Positions 22,500 to 35,300 of a stretch of DNA of 64,000 bases are shown in pieces. Location: assembly GCA_963920575.1 (NCBI GenBank), contig OY986967.1, forward strand, positions 10,286,061-10,350,060. Direction: 5' to 3'. Positions within the stretch are counted from its first letter, which is position 1. Each line of letters begins with the position of its first letter. The notes beneath the pieces are model-generated. The model worked only from the letters and a program-made list of their open reading frames with translations, made no database searches and had not been told where the DNA came from. Source of the stretch: Narthecium ossifragum. Lineage: Eukaryota > Streptophyta > Magnoliopsida > Dioscoreales > Nartheciaceae. Position numbers and translations under genes: made by a program.

Positions 22500-23110
22500 C
22501 AGATAAGCCCGAAAGCTACAGGCTTATAAGCCAGATACCACGAACTATTGAACTCATCATCCAGGTATTGGCCGGCTAAAACAATGGCCAAGCGCCTGGC
22601 ATCTCTAGCTACTTGATCCGCTCGGGTGTTTAACTCACGAGGGGTGTAAACAATCGAAAAATCAGTAAATGATCCTATACATCACCAGATGTTATGAACA
22701 ATTGACGCACACGATTTAACCCGAGGATTTTCACTCTGAACAATCTTTGCCGTAGTCAAGGAATCACTTTCAACCACCAACCTTTTGATGCCCTTATCAA
22801 CATCAGTCCGCAAGTCAAATCGTAAATGCCTTCAATTTCGTTTCAACAACAGAACTAACTTCAGCAACCTTGAACTGGGAACACAAAACTGTACCCTTAT
22901 CATTGATGGTCGTCATCCCCAACTTAGCTTGCCTGATCTCACTGTTAAAAGATGTATCAATTTGGATCCAATCTTCCTCCCAAATAAATTCTTGTACAAA
23001 ATATTGTTTCCTGTGTGTCATATTGTACTTCTTAATTTGGCACTTTATTGATCGAATAAGATGATCAAAATCTCTATCCTCTTTATCCACCACCACACAT
23101 CTTGTATGTC
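22500..23110 (-). pseudogene. LINE-type RNase H remnant (second copy)
   Basis: Minus-strand remnant of an RVT_3/RNase H-like domain. From 23096 downward: WIQIDTSFNSEIRQAKLGM (first Asp region), KVAEVSSVVETKLKAF (Glu), then after a frame break near 22815, VESDSLTTAKIVQSENPR (second Asp) and YTPRELNTRADQVARDARR, which is the usual end of this domain. A frame change, and a stop near 22680, make it non-functional. Together with the remnant at 20251-20625 it suggests LINE debris on both sides of BSD exon 3. Confidence 0.72.
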
Positions 23111-23776
23111 ACAAATTCCATATCATGGGTGATGATACAAGCATGGCGACTCACATCGTTAGCACTGGTTGAAATTGCTAGCTATTGAGGAAACATCAAC
23201 TTTTGATGTTTCATTCATAGTTGAGTTTTCAATCCTAAATTAAGATTTTAAATTTCTTAAATTGTGACTCACTGGTTTACTTTTGAATAATTCTTGATTT
23301 AATCTTTTGTGAATGGCTGCATAAATGTTCCCCGCTCTTTTCAAAAGTTCAGTTCACGGCGAAAGATACTCAATTCTTCGCCAAGAAAAGAAAATGTTTA
23401 TGAAAGGAGTAGATTTTGCTTAGGATTATGTTATGGTTCAATCTGCATCCATATATTGTTAAGGAGTATACTAAGTTGCCATGTAGGATGCTTAGTTTAA
23501 GGCCATTTATCAATGCTTTGAGCCATTTGTCTAAACTACATGCACTAAAAGCGAAAAAAAAGGGCCTACTAAGATTGTTGAATTTAATCATGAAAAATAC
23601 TAAATGTGAAATAGAAAAAAGAAAAGCATCCTAAATTGCAACAATTTAGCATGAACCATCTTACCTTAGTCCAATATCAATAGAAGCATACGTCATCTCA
23701 TCTGCACCCCTTAATAAGAACATGCCTTGCTTGTATAACTTGTGCATCTCAAGTATTTTAGAGTACCAAACAAAGT
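23111..23776. other. Unassigned AT-rich DNA
   Basis: No coding, repeat or RNA feature can be supported between the LINE remnant and the LARD-like element. Confidence 0.5.
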
Positions 23777-23781
23777 GCTGT

Positions 23782-24888
23782 TGTTAGAACATAAATCATG
23801 TTTGATCGGCGAAGGGAAAAAAGGGTAAAAATGATCTAACATCAAGAATCAGGAGATTGTAGTTTAGTTCAACTCCTTTGAACTACGTTCGAACAGAGGT
23901 GTCGAATCTGGTGAGATTGGATGAGGAAATGGAAATGAAGTGAAAAATGGAAATGAAGTGAAAATGATGAACTATGGTAAATCTACTCCTAGGAAATTAT
24001 GGTAATACTACTTCTATGGAATAAATTATTGTAGCACTACTTCTAGAAATGAAGGACTAGTTGCAGGAATTTAAAGGAAAGAAAAGCTTCATTACTGAAT
24101 TTAAAAGGCTACATTGTACATAGAGCTAAATCTATTGATACATGCTAAAATAGATAAAGTGGCATTTTGCTCTTGATTTTGGGAGAGATTTTTTCCTTCA
24201 TCCTCTTGGTATTTAATAGAGCTTCTGGTAACCATCTTGAAAACACCTGAATTGCCCACTGCAACTGTCAGAAACTGAATCGGAAACCGTCATAAATGCA
24301 TAACTGGACGATATCTTCAGCTATTTACGAAACTGCCATCAGATAGAGCGTCTTGTCTTCCACTACGATTTGGTCGATGATAACCTTGGAATTTGATAAA
24401 ACTCTAAACATGAAAGTTATAGGTCTTCGAATTCTCTTTTCAGTGGTCCAAAAACCGTCATTTGGACATCGTATGAGAAAGTTATCGCCAAAATGGTCAA
24501 AACACATCGATGTCTTATTAAAATAATCAGCCAAAATATGGCCGATGGGTTTTGGTTGATGGGCAAATGGACGATGACATCGGCCATTCCTTGGACGATG
24601 ACGTTTAGAATATCGGCCATTATTTACTATTTTACCACTGGCACTTCGACTGCCGGTTTGACATAGTAAACGATGGAATCAGAAGATCTCTTCAACAGCA
24701 AAGTTGTAGATCTTTTCGTCCTCTTTCCAATGGTTCAAGAATCGTCCACTTTGGATACTTGATTTAAAAGTTATGGCCAAAATACTTAAGCTCTGTCAAT
24801 ATTGAAGTATCTATTGGCCGATTGGCAATATTTACGAAATTGCCATTGATCTTGTTAATCGTGCAAATGGTTATATTTATGGCTAACA
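23782..24888 (-). repeat. LARD left (3') LTR
   Basis: 1107 bp, TGTTAG at the left and CTAACA at the right. In the sense direction it is the 3' LTR, preceded by a purine-rich GGAGGGTAAAA that could act as the polypurine tract. Confidence 0.8.
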
Positions 24889-25379
24889 TTTTACCCTCCG
24901 GTCTTTATAAAAATAAGAATTTTTGTAAAGGCCTTAGTCTATTGGCCATGATAATATCGGTCATTTTTTATGATTTCGCCAGCCAATTGAGCGATTTTGT
25001 TGGTTTTGTCAGACAATTGGATGATCGTATTGGCCAATTGGATTTTTTTTTTAATGTATGTCGTCTAAATTTCAATTTCTCAATTGATTGGACGATTAGT
25101 TTTTCATGTTGCCAGATACTCTGTTCGGCCTCCTAAGTTGGTCAGTCATACATGATTGCTCGATGAAATGAAAAATGCTTAGCCTGTTCGGCCAAACATA
25201 CTGTTTCTCGGCCAATGTTCTCTCAACTATCTCTTGGCCAAACATATTCAGTTGGCCCATGTATTTTGGCCAAAACATATTTGTTGTCGCCCAAATTTCA
25301 TCGTCCAATCTCTTTGATATATTTTATCATTTAAACATCAACTGCAGTCAAGGCTACAGTGAAGAGGGTGATACTCTGT

Positions 25380-26400
25380 TGCTGTGATGGGCGATGAACG
25401 ATGATGGGCGATGAAGGATAGCTGTTGAGCAATGAACAATGGGTGATGGGGGCTGGTCGTCGAGCAATGATGGGCGATGAGCGAGGATCAATGAGTCATC
25501 GGCGATGATGAGCGATGGCCGATGAGCGAGGGATGATGGACGTCGATGGTCGTCGAGCAATGGACGATGGGCGATGGTGGTCATCAACAAGCAACGGGTG
25601 ATGAGCGATGGTTGTCGACGGGCGATGGCCGTCGCAATGGGCGACGGGTGATGAAGGATGCTCTGTTCTTCCCGCTTTCCGCGATAGGTTGCCGTCATCC
25701 CAACCGATGAGATCCTTGAGGCTAAGATTGGGTCGGCACGGTGATGAATGCTCTGTTTTCCTTTCCAACGGTGAGAGATTGCGAGCGAGGGTTTGTTTTT
25801 TCCGTGATGGGCGATGAGCAAGGGACGATGAGTAAGGATGGGCGATGCTCTGTTTTCCCTCTTTCCGCAATGGGCGACGAGGGATGGTCGTCGAGCAGTG
25901 ATGGGCGATGAACGAGGATCAATGAATCATCGGCGATGGCCAGGTGCGGGCGATGACCGGGTGCAGGCGATGGAAGAGCAGGGTGACGACGACAGGGATG
26001 GAGTCCAAGGGTGAGGGAGGCGAACACCAGCCTCAGATCCACCAGATCGCAGGTCGTCCCATGGCCAACCGGGTGAACGCCGCGTCGGAGACATAGGTGA
26101 TCCTAGCGTTGCAGATGTCGGTGGCGGTGAGGTCGAGTTGGCACGGCGAAGGATGCTCTGTTTTCCATCTTCAGTGATGCTCTGTTCTTAGTTTTCCGCG
26201 ATGGGCGATGAGCTACGATGAGCAAGGATGGTCGATGAGGGATGATCAATGAGCCATAGGTGATGATGAGCGATGGGCGATGATGGTCGTCGACAGGCGA
26301 CGGGTGATGAAGGATGGTCGTCGACGGGCGACGAGTGATGAGCGATGGTCGTCAACGGGCGACGAGTGATGAGCGAGGCTCTGTTTTTCTTCCCAACGGT
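25380..26400. repeat. GATG-rich degenerate repeats in LARD interior
   Basis: Many imperfect copies of words such as GGGCGATGA, GATGAGCGA and GGTCGTCGA fill about 1 kb. Phrases such as GATGCTCTGTTTTCC recur at least four times (near 25660, 25750, 25850, 26150), implying serial duplication of a ~100-bp unit. No protein-coding function is evident. Confidence 0.7.
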
Positions 26401-26412
26401 GATGGGTTGCTG

Positions 26413-27020
26413 TCATCCTAACCGATGGGATCCTTGAGGCCGATGCAGGGCCGGCACGGCGATGAGGGATGCTCTATTTTTCCCCCAACGGCGAGAGATT
26501 ACCGTCGTCCCAACCGACGGGGACCTTTGAGGCCGTGGATGACAGCGACGATGAAGATCTGGGCTTGCTTGAAGGAGGCCGTGGCCTGAGGAGTTAGGTT
26601 GGGGCGTCGAGGGGCGCTGGGAACGAGGAGAGCATACCAGTTTGACCATCAGCCTTCCGATGGCTTTTCCTTCTGCCGTTGCCGTCGCAGACCTCTTTGC
26701 CGGAGTTGATGGCGACGATGTTCCACCTGATGATGAACGGTGTGCCGGCGATCTGCTTGGCGAACTGGGACTCGTCGATGCCGGTGTAGACCCTTCCGTC
26801 TGAATTGGTGGCGACGCAAATGTAAGAAAGATGGGTTCCAAAGCTTCGAAGTAGAGTATGCCAGGGCCACCGCGGTCTACATCCTCAAAAAGCACTGCAC
26901 CGATTTAGTAGACGCCACCGTCACCGGCGGTATAGTACTCCTTGAAGCTCATTGCAAGGGTGCGGATGGTGGGGCGCCCTCCCTGATGACCTCGTTGGCG
27001 GTAAGGGATCTCCAAGAAGA
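26413..27020 (-). other. Possible captured gene fragment in LARD
   Basis: The GC content and codon-like texture differ from the surrounding repeats, and one minus-strand frame reads through GRVYTGIDESQFAKQIAG and WNIVAINSGKEVCDGNG. I do not recognise the family. It may be a captured host exon, but it could also be chance open frame in GC-rich DNA. Confidence 0.3.
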
Positions 27021-27410
27021 AGAGTGATGCGGATACGGTGGTCAAAGCAGAGGGAGAGGACAACCCCAACGGCTTGAATAAATCATCGATCATTTGAGCG
27101 ATCAAGAGTTTGCATCGCCCATTCTTGAACAAAGTCTTGACATTGGTCGGCCAAAAATTTTGAATGTTGCTAGACCAAATTTTTTTTCTTTCCAGGCTCT
27201 TTCCTCTGTCATAAATGAGCCTCCTAAATATACTAGGACATTTTAGTTCTTTCGAATCGTACATCACTACATCAAGCTTTGGCCTTTTCTGGTCAATTGG
27301 ATCATCTGTATGGTCACTGAAAACAACCATTCTGAGAGTGCTCTCTCTCATTTTGTCCCTTCTTTTTTGGTACAGCTTCAACACATTGTCCCACCGGGGG
27401 TGCCAAAAAA

Positions 27411-28573
27411 TGTTAGAACATAAATCATGCTTGATCGGTGAAAGAAAAAAAGGGTAAAAATGATCTAACATCAAGAATAAGGAGATTGTAGTTTAGTTCA
27501 ACTCCTTCGAACTACGTTCGAACAGAGATGTCGAAGCTGGTGAGATTGGATGAGGAAATGGAAATGAAGTGAAAAATGGAAATGGGAAGTGGAAAATGAT
27601 GAACTATGGTAAATCTACTCCTTGGAAATTATAGATCTACTCCTATGAATAGAGTTATGGTAGCACTACTCCTAAGAAATTATGGTAATACTACTCCTAT
27701 GGAATAAATTATTGTAGCACTACTCCTAGAAATGAAGGACTAGTTGCAGGAATTTAAAGGAAAGAAAAGCTTCATTGCTAAATTTAAAAGGCTACATTGT
27801 AGATAGAGCTAAATCTACTGAAACATGCTAAAATAGATAAAGTGGCATTTTGCTCTTGATTTTGGCAGAGATTTTTTCCTTCATCCTCTTGGTGTTTTAT
27901 AGAGCTTCTGGTAACCACCTTGAAACCACCCGAACTGCCCACTACAACTGTCAGAAATTGAATCTGAAACCATCATAAATGCATAACTGGGCGATATCTT
28001 CAGCTATTTACGAAACTGCTATCAAATAGAGTGTCTTATATTCCACTACGATTTGATCGATGATAACCTTAGAATTTGATAAAACTCTGAACATGAAAGT
28101 TATAGGTCTTCGAATTCTCATTCCAGCGGTCCAAAAACCAAGTGATTTGGACATCGTATGAGAAAGTTATCGTCAAAATGGTCGAAACACATCGATGTCT
28201 TATTAAAATAATCAGCCAAAATATGACCGATGAGTTTTGGCGGATGGGCAAATGGACGATGACATCGGCCATTCCTTGGACGATGACGTTTAGAATATCG
28301 GCCATTATTTACTATGTTGTCACTGGCACTTCGACTGCCGGTTTGACATAGTAAACGATGGAATATGAAGATCTCTTCAACAGCAAAGTTGTATATCTCT
28401 TCGTCCTCTTTCCAGTGGTTCAAGAATCGTCTACTTTGGATACTTGATGTAAAAGTTATGGTCAAAATATTTTAGCTGTGTCAATATTGAAGTATCTATT
28501 GGTCGATTAGCAATATTTACGAAATTGCCATTGATCTTGTTAATCGCCCAAATGGTTATATTTATGGCTAATA
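27411..28573 (-). repeat. LARD right (5') LTR
   Basis: 1163 bp, a direct copy of 23782-24888 with an extra segment of repeated CTACTCCTA-type words near 27615-27700. Its outer end has decayed from CTAACA to CTAATA. Confidence 0.8.
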
Positions 28574-29205
28574 GCTGGAGATAAGCATACATGAGGACAA
28601 ACAAACCCATGCCCTTGGTAGTTAGCATGAACACAACCACCAAGGATTAGGTCAATTTGAGGTTCTTTTAGTAGAAAGTAGAGTTGGGGAACCCAATTGA
28701 TTGATGACATTGGCATTTGCCCTGTTAGATCTCTTTAAGGAAGGACCACCACCCTTTATCATATTGCCTTATTGGATGCAAAGAACCTTATCTTGGAAGC
28801 TAAATCCCATCTATAACCTTAGCTCCCTCTGTTGATCCTTTCAATCATAGGGCTTCATTCCATCCATTTCAATGTAAGCTGCCATTATTAAGAGAGCTAA
28901 GAGGACAACCTATGTTACAGGCTTGAGAACCTACTCGGTTGTTGAATCCCACAGTGTTTTAAGTAATACTTTGATGCTGCGTTATATAATACAACTGAAT
29001 TAACTGCATCAGACTATTTCACATCAGGTTGCGTCAGAGACACTATGGGCGCTTCATGTTCTTGATGCAGCGCATGAAACACTCGGAATTGGTTGTATCA
29101 TGTGATGATCATTCATAATATTAGGAGTCCGAAACCACACCGTAATACAAATTTCTCATCTTGATCCGTGTGTTCCTCCTATCCATCTCAACTGTCCATT
29201 ATCAA

Positions 29206-29370
29206 TCAAACACTTTGTACGTGATGCGCCTCCTTGATGTCCTGTAGAACAGTAGAAGGATTGAACAACCAATCGAGGTCGAGCAAGTGACACTCCTCCC
29301 ATAGACCGCCCACATGCGCGAACGGATTCTGCTCCTTGATCCGATAGCAGGAAATGAGTCCGAAACCTAC
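29206..29370 (-). other. Possible terminal exon, unknown gene
   Basis: On the minus strand, an acceptor-like TTGTTAATGTAG precedes an open stretch containing YRIKEQNPFAHVGGLW and ECHLLDLDWLFNPSTV that ends in a stop near 29206. The composition looks like real protein. The family is not recognised and no partner exon was found. Confidence 0.3.
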
Positions 29371-29719
29371 ATTAACAAATAAAGAAACACATATGCTCAT
29401 CGGTTTCAGGTTTTAAATGAGATTCGAAGTACCATTAAGAATTGGGGTGAATTAACCTAGACCTGAAGCCTAACCAAATATTTCCACCTTATCAGATCCA
29501 TAGTTGGATCTCAAGATTTTTTATCTGCAATGGTCAACATAAACTCGAAAACAATACAAAAATAATTTTTGGACAAACTGATTGGGTCCGTGTGTTTGTA
29601 AATAACGCAGCCAGGTGGCAAAGGTAAACTTGTAAAACCACATGAACTCCTTTGTAACCCCACCCAAAGGTCTATTATCTCAACCATGTCCACAGCGTCT
29701 TCTAATTGCACAACCCCAA

Positions 29720-29742
29720 CCCCCCCCCCCCCCCCCCCCCCC
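29720..29742 (+). repeat. Poly-C run
   Basis: 23 consecutive C residues within a C-rich context. Runs of this length are prone to sequencing and polishing errors. Confidence 0.95.
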
Positions 29743-30449
29743 ACACCCACCTTACCCGGTGAACCTAGGGCAAACCTCACCGGCGTGCTCTATCCACCGA
29801 CCTCACTAGCGTAGGTGCTTGGGAAGGAGTGCAATAAACCCTCGTTTGGTCGATAAACCCAACATCCCTCCACCCCTCTCCCCATCGGTCGCCGCCGGCG
29901 TCCTCCTCAACTTTTGGGAACATTTCTTCACCATGTGCCCCTTAATGTTGGATGATAATCAGCCAGTAATTTCAAAGCTTGTCAAGTATTGACTACATAC
30001 TTTTCCTACGTGTTACGGATTAGACTGGCACCATTGGTTGTTACATCATTTTAAAATCACAAGAGAAGCGCATGCAATCGTGGATGCTTCCTCTCCTGAA
30101 TCGGTGTGTCTGGTATCTTTTGCTTTTGCATTCACTAATTTGTAGTTTCTACTAGTTGTACTGCGTTGGTGATGCAGTCTTTAGTGTTTATTCTATATGT
30201 AATAGATCATGCTTTCTTTTCTAGCATGTAGATATATTTGCGAGCAAAGTAATGTCTTGTTTAGGTAGTTATTTACTACCTTCCTTATTCCTCTTTTGTT
30301 TTTTTCATTAACCAATGCTTTGCAATGATCTTTGAGTCACTTGTTTTAAAATTGACAAGCATATTTTTATGGGGTGTGAAGAAAATGCTTTCTCGATGGT
30401 TTAGCAGCTTGAACATCATTTAACATGAGTATTTCACATGTTTTCATAG

Positions 30450-30534
30450 GGTGTTGAGAAGATATGTCGTCTATGCTTGCAGGACCTAGAGCTTGACAGC
30501 GATCATTTTGATGTGCAAACAGTAAAACTAGCAG
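30450..30534 (+). other. Possible internal exon, unknown gene
   Basis: 85 nt bounded by an acceptor-like TTTTCATAG and the donor-like CAG/GTAATA. The open frame includes EKICRLCLQDLELDSDHF and has no stop. The family is not recognised; it may be an orphan exon of a decayed gene. Confidence 0.3.
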
Positions 30535-31037
30535 GTAATATTTCACACTTCAATGGATGAAAAATCCCATCACTCTACCTTATATTCATTTATTTCATTT
30601 GATGTAAAGTATATGTCTTTCAGTCACCTACTTTATATGCATGATGTGGGCTATGAACCTTTCAGTCACATGTGCGAACATGGTTAATTACTGTTTCCAT
30701 TGATTTATAAAATGTCACAATGTTTTGAAGTGTTATAATGAATGATACCCTTTCAATCTAAGCATTATTAGGGGGGAGGGTGCTAGCTGTATTAGGTTTA
30801 GTTCTCTTAGGAAACAATACATGCTTTTTTTCTCTAGAAAAAGTTTTAAAATCCCATCTTCATGCTAGTCTAGTTATTGCTATGATTGTCTATTTACTTA
30901 ATATGTGAAGTCAAGTTTTCTTCACTTAATAATCAAATTACTTATATGTATAATTGCTAAAATAGTATAGTTTGATTGGTTGGGATCAAAGGATGATGCT
31001 AAGTACAGAGTTTCATGATGCCTTCCAGTCATTACAT

Positions 31038-31155
31038 CTAGGGCATGTTTGGCGACCCCGCGAGATCCAAACGCGCGGATCCCGCGGATCCAGAATCTGC
31101 GCGTCCCCCATCCCGAAGATTCGTCGGATCCGTGGGCATCCAAACGTGCCCCTAG
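31038..31155. mobile_element. Small MITE
   Basis: A 118-bp GC-rich unit with inverted ends, CTAGGGCATGTTTGG on the left and the complement of CTAGGGGCACGTTTGGATG on the right. The interior has further inverted CGCGCGGATCC words. No coding capacity. The short length and inverted ends fit a miniature inverted-repeat element; its superfamily is not assigned because the target duplication is ambiguous. Confidence 0.65.
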
Positions 31156-32390
31156 ATGAGATATGGAATCATTTAGAAGAGATATGGAATACACCATTCG
31201 AGGAAAAAGTGAAAAATGTGATGTTAGAACAAGCTCAATTTCGATGTCTTCCTTGTAATTTTTTTTAAGAAATCGAAACTTTATGATCTTCTTAAGTTAT
31301 ATTTTATATTCATTTCCCCAAGATATCCATTACTTTAGTCAATATGTGTGAATGAGTGTTATGCCCACTGCCAATAATTTTTGTATTGCTCATGTAATAA
31401 AGTGAAGGATGTCGCATGCGTTATCGTTCGCATCACCCGTGTCCATTTAGCTGAAGTGTAAATGTGGGCTAAACGTCGTGCGACGAGTCTCCCGCATCGA
31501 TAAAAATCCGAGTCGCACCTTTTATGTGTGTCCTAGTAGTCTAAATAGGTATGGATTCTTGAGGTGGGAAAATATGCTACTTTGACAACCCTCATTTTCA
31601 AATTCATATTATATTCCTACATCACCTACCGGTCTACCGTTGGGTGCCCGGTCTAGCTCCATTGGAGTAACGGAAGACACAATGGGCCTTAAAGTAAAAG
31701 TGATGCGTGGCTAGATGTGCGACATACGCGTAGTCACTTGGGTTTTGGTGGTTGCCGTGAGAGCAATTTTTGTAAAAATCTTCTTGTAATTAAAATTGGT
31801 GTACTTACCAAGCATAATGTGATTGCCTTGTTCGCCATCATGTGATATGGCCATGCTAGACTTTTTGTAACGGGGTTTTGTGATGGCAACCTTGTATTGT
31901 ACCGTAACGCCCTCGAATGTGTATGATATACTTATAGTCAATGAATGATCTTTTGCTTGTAGTGCTTTCTTTTGACTATGTTGCCTCTTGTCAAATTTTT
32001 TGTCTATCTTGCCTTGTGTCAATTTTGTTTGTCTATCTTGCCTCTTTTCAATTTGTATAATAGAATATATGAAAGGGAGTCATGCATTAAAGTTTTATTG
32101 CTGCCACATGTCTACGTCTCTCCACTCTGTCATACTTTGTAACGTTACAATCACATAAAATGCAATCGCACTCTCTTAAGCTTTTGTTTGCAAATAAAAA
32201 ATAGTACATTCGCATGACATCTATTATTTGTGACATGGTTATGCACTCTCCCTTCCTTGTCATACTTTTTAATCTTAAATTCACATAAAATGCAATCGCA
32301 CTTTGTTAAGCATTTGTTTGCAAATCAGAAATAGTACATTCACACTACATATGTTATCTGTTAATTTAATGGTTTTCCACTGTCTTGTAG
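31156..32390. other. Unassigned region
   Basis: No coding frame or repeat edge could be supported. Two near-identical lines around 32150-32210 and 32285-32345 (AATGCAATCGCACT... and TTTGTTTGCAAAT... words) show a local ~130-bp tandem duplication. Confidence 0.45.
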
Positions 32391-35300
32391 TCATGGCTAC
32401 AACTTACCACCATTTTATCAGACCCAACAGCCGTTGTTATGTCACAGCAGTTGCAAATTTCATCGATAAATGTATAAAAGACAGACACCGAAACCTTGTT
32501 GCTCGGACGCCCTTTCGGCCCTTTTCTGATATGCGATATGGATCGAGATAGAGTATTGCTCGATGATATCCTACATGGTCGACAGTATGATTCGTTCTTT
32601 CAGTTGGTTCCAAGACTTGTCGAGCTTAAGCCATATGAATGCAGTCTTATCCACGGGCTTCCATCATTAAGCTTAAGCCATATGGATGCAGTCTGATCCG
32701 AGTATGGAGTTAGGACATAAACAGAAGAAAAATGAGGTGGCCCCATGTCGCGCCCCGACCCGCGAAAGCCCAACCGGGCCGGGCGACGCGAACCGGAACC
32801 TACAAAACGCGGAAAAGAACGGCGAGGGTTCCCTCTAACCTATTAGTCTCCCTAACAATTCACCAAAAGCACCCTCAATTAAAAGACAATATTATATTAT
32901 ATCCTCGAACCACAGATTTACGAACTCAAAAAAAAAATTAATATACAAATCCTCGGAGAGGGGAAGATCCAAAATACAACATCACTCCCGTAGGAGACTA
33001 ACTAACATAAGGGTAAAAGCAGTAAATATCGCCACCTCTCAAAAGCCACCAGGCGCCGCCGCACCACCGTCCAACTGCCCGGTAGAGGCCACAGAGGAAG
33101 AACTGACGCCTGCACCTGCAAAACGAAGCCCGGGTAGGTGTGAGCACTAAGCTTAGTAGGGATCTACACTACGACACACAGAAGGAAGAGGGAAACACAA
33201 CAGTGTCGCCCTTAAGTAGGACCTGGGTGTATACAGGGGTCCCATAACCCCACCGCGTGTCCCTGAAACCTCGATCATGATCTTCTAGCCGGGCTGGTCA
33301 CATGTCGGGTCACACTCAGTAGCAGGAAATGGCACTGCTGACTCTCCAACAGGACACTGAACACTGTTTGGTGGGAAGAGACACCACTGAGTAGGCAAAT
33401 CCTCTACTCAAGAGTTTTAAGAAAAGCCGGACACCGGCTACACCTCAGATCCGACTCGAGGCCGACACGACCTCTACAATCATCAAGCCACAAGTGTACC
33501 AGTCATCTAAGCCTATCATCGAATCGACTGCATATCACAATTCAAACCGGGTCCAAACAACCCAACCCCGGTCCTAGGGCTAAGTCCGAGCTTCCAGCCT
33601 CGGGACGGCGACCCAAAGATCACCCACGCCCTAACCAATGCAACCAATGCAACTAATGCACACAAAAACAATGCATGCTATGACATACACAGATAATAAG
33701 AAAGGCATACAACAGTATGTCAAGCATCATATAAGTCTACTGGATCGCTGCAGCGGAACTACCAACCGCTGCCAGCCGATCCGCAGCGGGTCCCGGCATT
33801 ACGACGGTACCGCGACCGTCAACCGCGGACTCCTGCAACGGGAAGCAACCCCGAAAACCGCTGATGAACAGTAAACAATATAATATTATATTCCAAAATA
33901 TAATATTATATTCAAACACCCAAAACCTCTACTTAGGGGCTAATTGATCCCGTCGATCCGACGTCCAAACGACGTCGGATTCAAGATCCAACTTAGCCAC
34001 CAGTAGGGGTATATACCAGGATCAATATATCCAAAATTCATAATCTTCCAACGATTGGATTAACGGGAAAACGCTAATCAAAATCGTTAATCAAACTAAC
34101 TTACCCATTAATTGCTGCAACGCAGCCCTCCAGAAAACAATTCATAAGAAATCGTAGAAAAATCGTACAATTATGAAACAAAATGGAATGGAAAGCTAAC
34201 GAATAGCTCTACAACTCTTATGTTTATAAAAAGCCAGGATCATGTATAAACCGGCCGGAAAACTCGCCGTAAGCCGGCTGTTCTTCAAGAACAGCAGAAA
34301 ACCAGAAATCCGGGACTAATCATGCATAAAACCTACTCAAATCTCAACTGATTAACATGATAATTAAATTAGTAATTCTAATAGGCTTAAGGAATTCAAA
34401 AAAATAAGGATCAACAAGATCCAACGGCTAGATCTCAAGAAAATCTGAAAACAACATCAGTTGGTATAACCCTACCTAGCTGCGCTTTCCTCGGCTGATT
34501 CCCCGCGATTTGATCACCAACAAGCCTCCAAACCACTTCAGGGATCTTCCTCTCGTTGTCACGAATCCAACGAGCCTTAGAACGCCGAAAAAGATGGTCG
34601 GAGGAGGGAGAACGGAGGTGATGAAGAAGAAGAAAGAGAGGAAGGAAGAAGAAAGAGAGGAGAAGGAGGAAGAGGAGGGGAAGAAAAGGAGGGGAAAGGG
34701 GAGGGGAAAGCCGGGGAAAGGGGGAGAAAGTGAGGGGAGGGGAGGGAAAGTCCTCCCCCCCTCTGACATGGGAGAGCGACGGCCAGCGGTGGCCGTCCTC
34801 GCGAAGCAGAAAAGCCACAGACGCGATTCCGATCGGTCGCTCCAAGGAGCGATCGATCGCTCGCGCCCTGGGTTGATCCCAACGCCAAGTCGGATCGACT
34901 CGCTCACGAGTCCGATCGATCGCTCCAAGGAGCGATCGATCGCTCAAGGGTCGTCAGCTGCCCCAAAGGCAAGCTTCCGCGCACCCGAGCGGGGATCTTC
35001 CAATCCCGGGTCCACCTAGCCGTTCTAAACAAACACTTAACATATACAAGGCCAGTGTGTGCACACGTGGGTGTGAAACAAATCAACAAGGCACAATTTA
35101 CCAAATTGCCCTTGTGGTCTACAACATGCCACAGGGATAGAGAGGCAGGTCCTCACACCCCACCTGGAATGGGTTAAGTGGCATGTAGCCCAAGGTAATT
35201 TGTTGATAAAACAATACTTGGGTCAGGTGATTAAGAGTCTCGCTAGCGACGAGAGACCTGCCTACGAAGGGGATACAATACACTTCTTCATTCTATTCAA

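Larger units (their letters stand above)
23782..28573 (-). mobile_element. LARD-like non-autonomous LTR element
   Basis: Two direct LTRs, 23782-24888 and 27411-28573, both beginning TGTTAGAACATAAATCATG on the plus strand and ending GGCTAACA or GGCTAATA. The flanks GCTGT (23777-23781) and GCTGG (28574-28578) match at four of five bases. A PBS-like sequence, TTGGCACCCCCGGTGGGAC on the minus strand (about 27388-27406), adjoins the right LTR, so the element reads right to left. The 2.5-kb interior has no gag or pol; it holds GATG-rich degenerate repeats and a compositionally gene-like stretch at 26413-27020. That fits a large retrotransposon derivative that depends on a partner for mobility. The LTRs differ by several indels, so the insertion is not recent. 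Confidence 0.82.
28579..31035. other. Unassigned region with exon-like islands
   Basis: No complete gene. Three short islands look exon-like: minus strand 29206-29370, plus strand near 29028-29104, and plus strand 30450-30534. A 23-C homopolymer sits at 29720-29742. The rest shows nothing recognisable. Confidence 0.4.
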
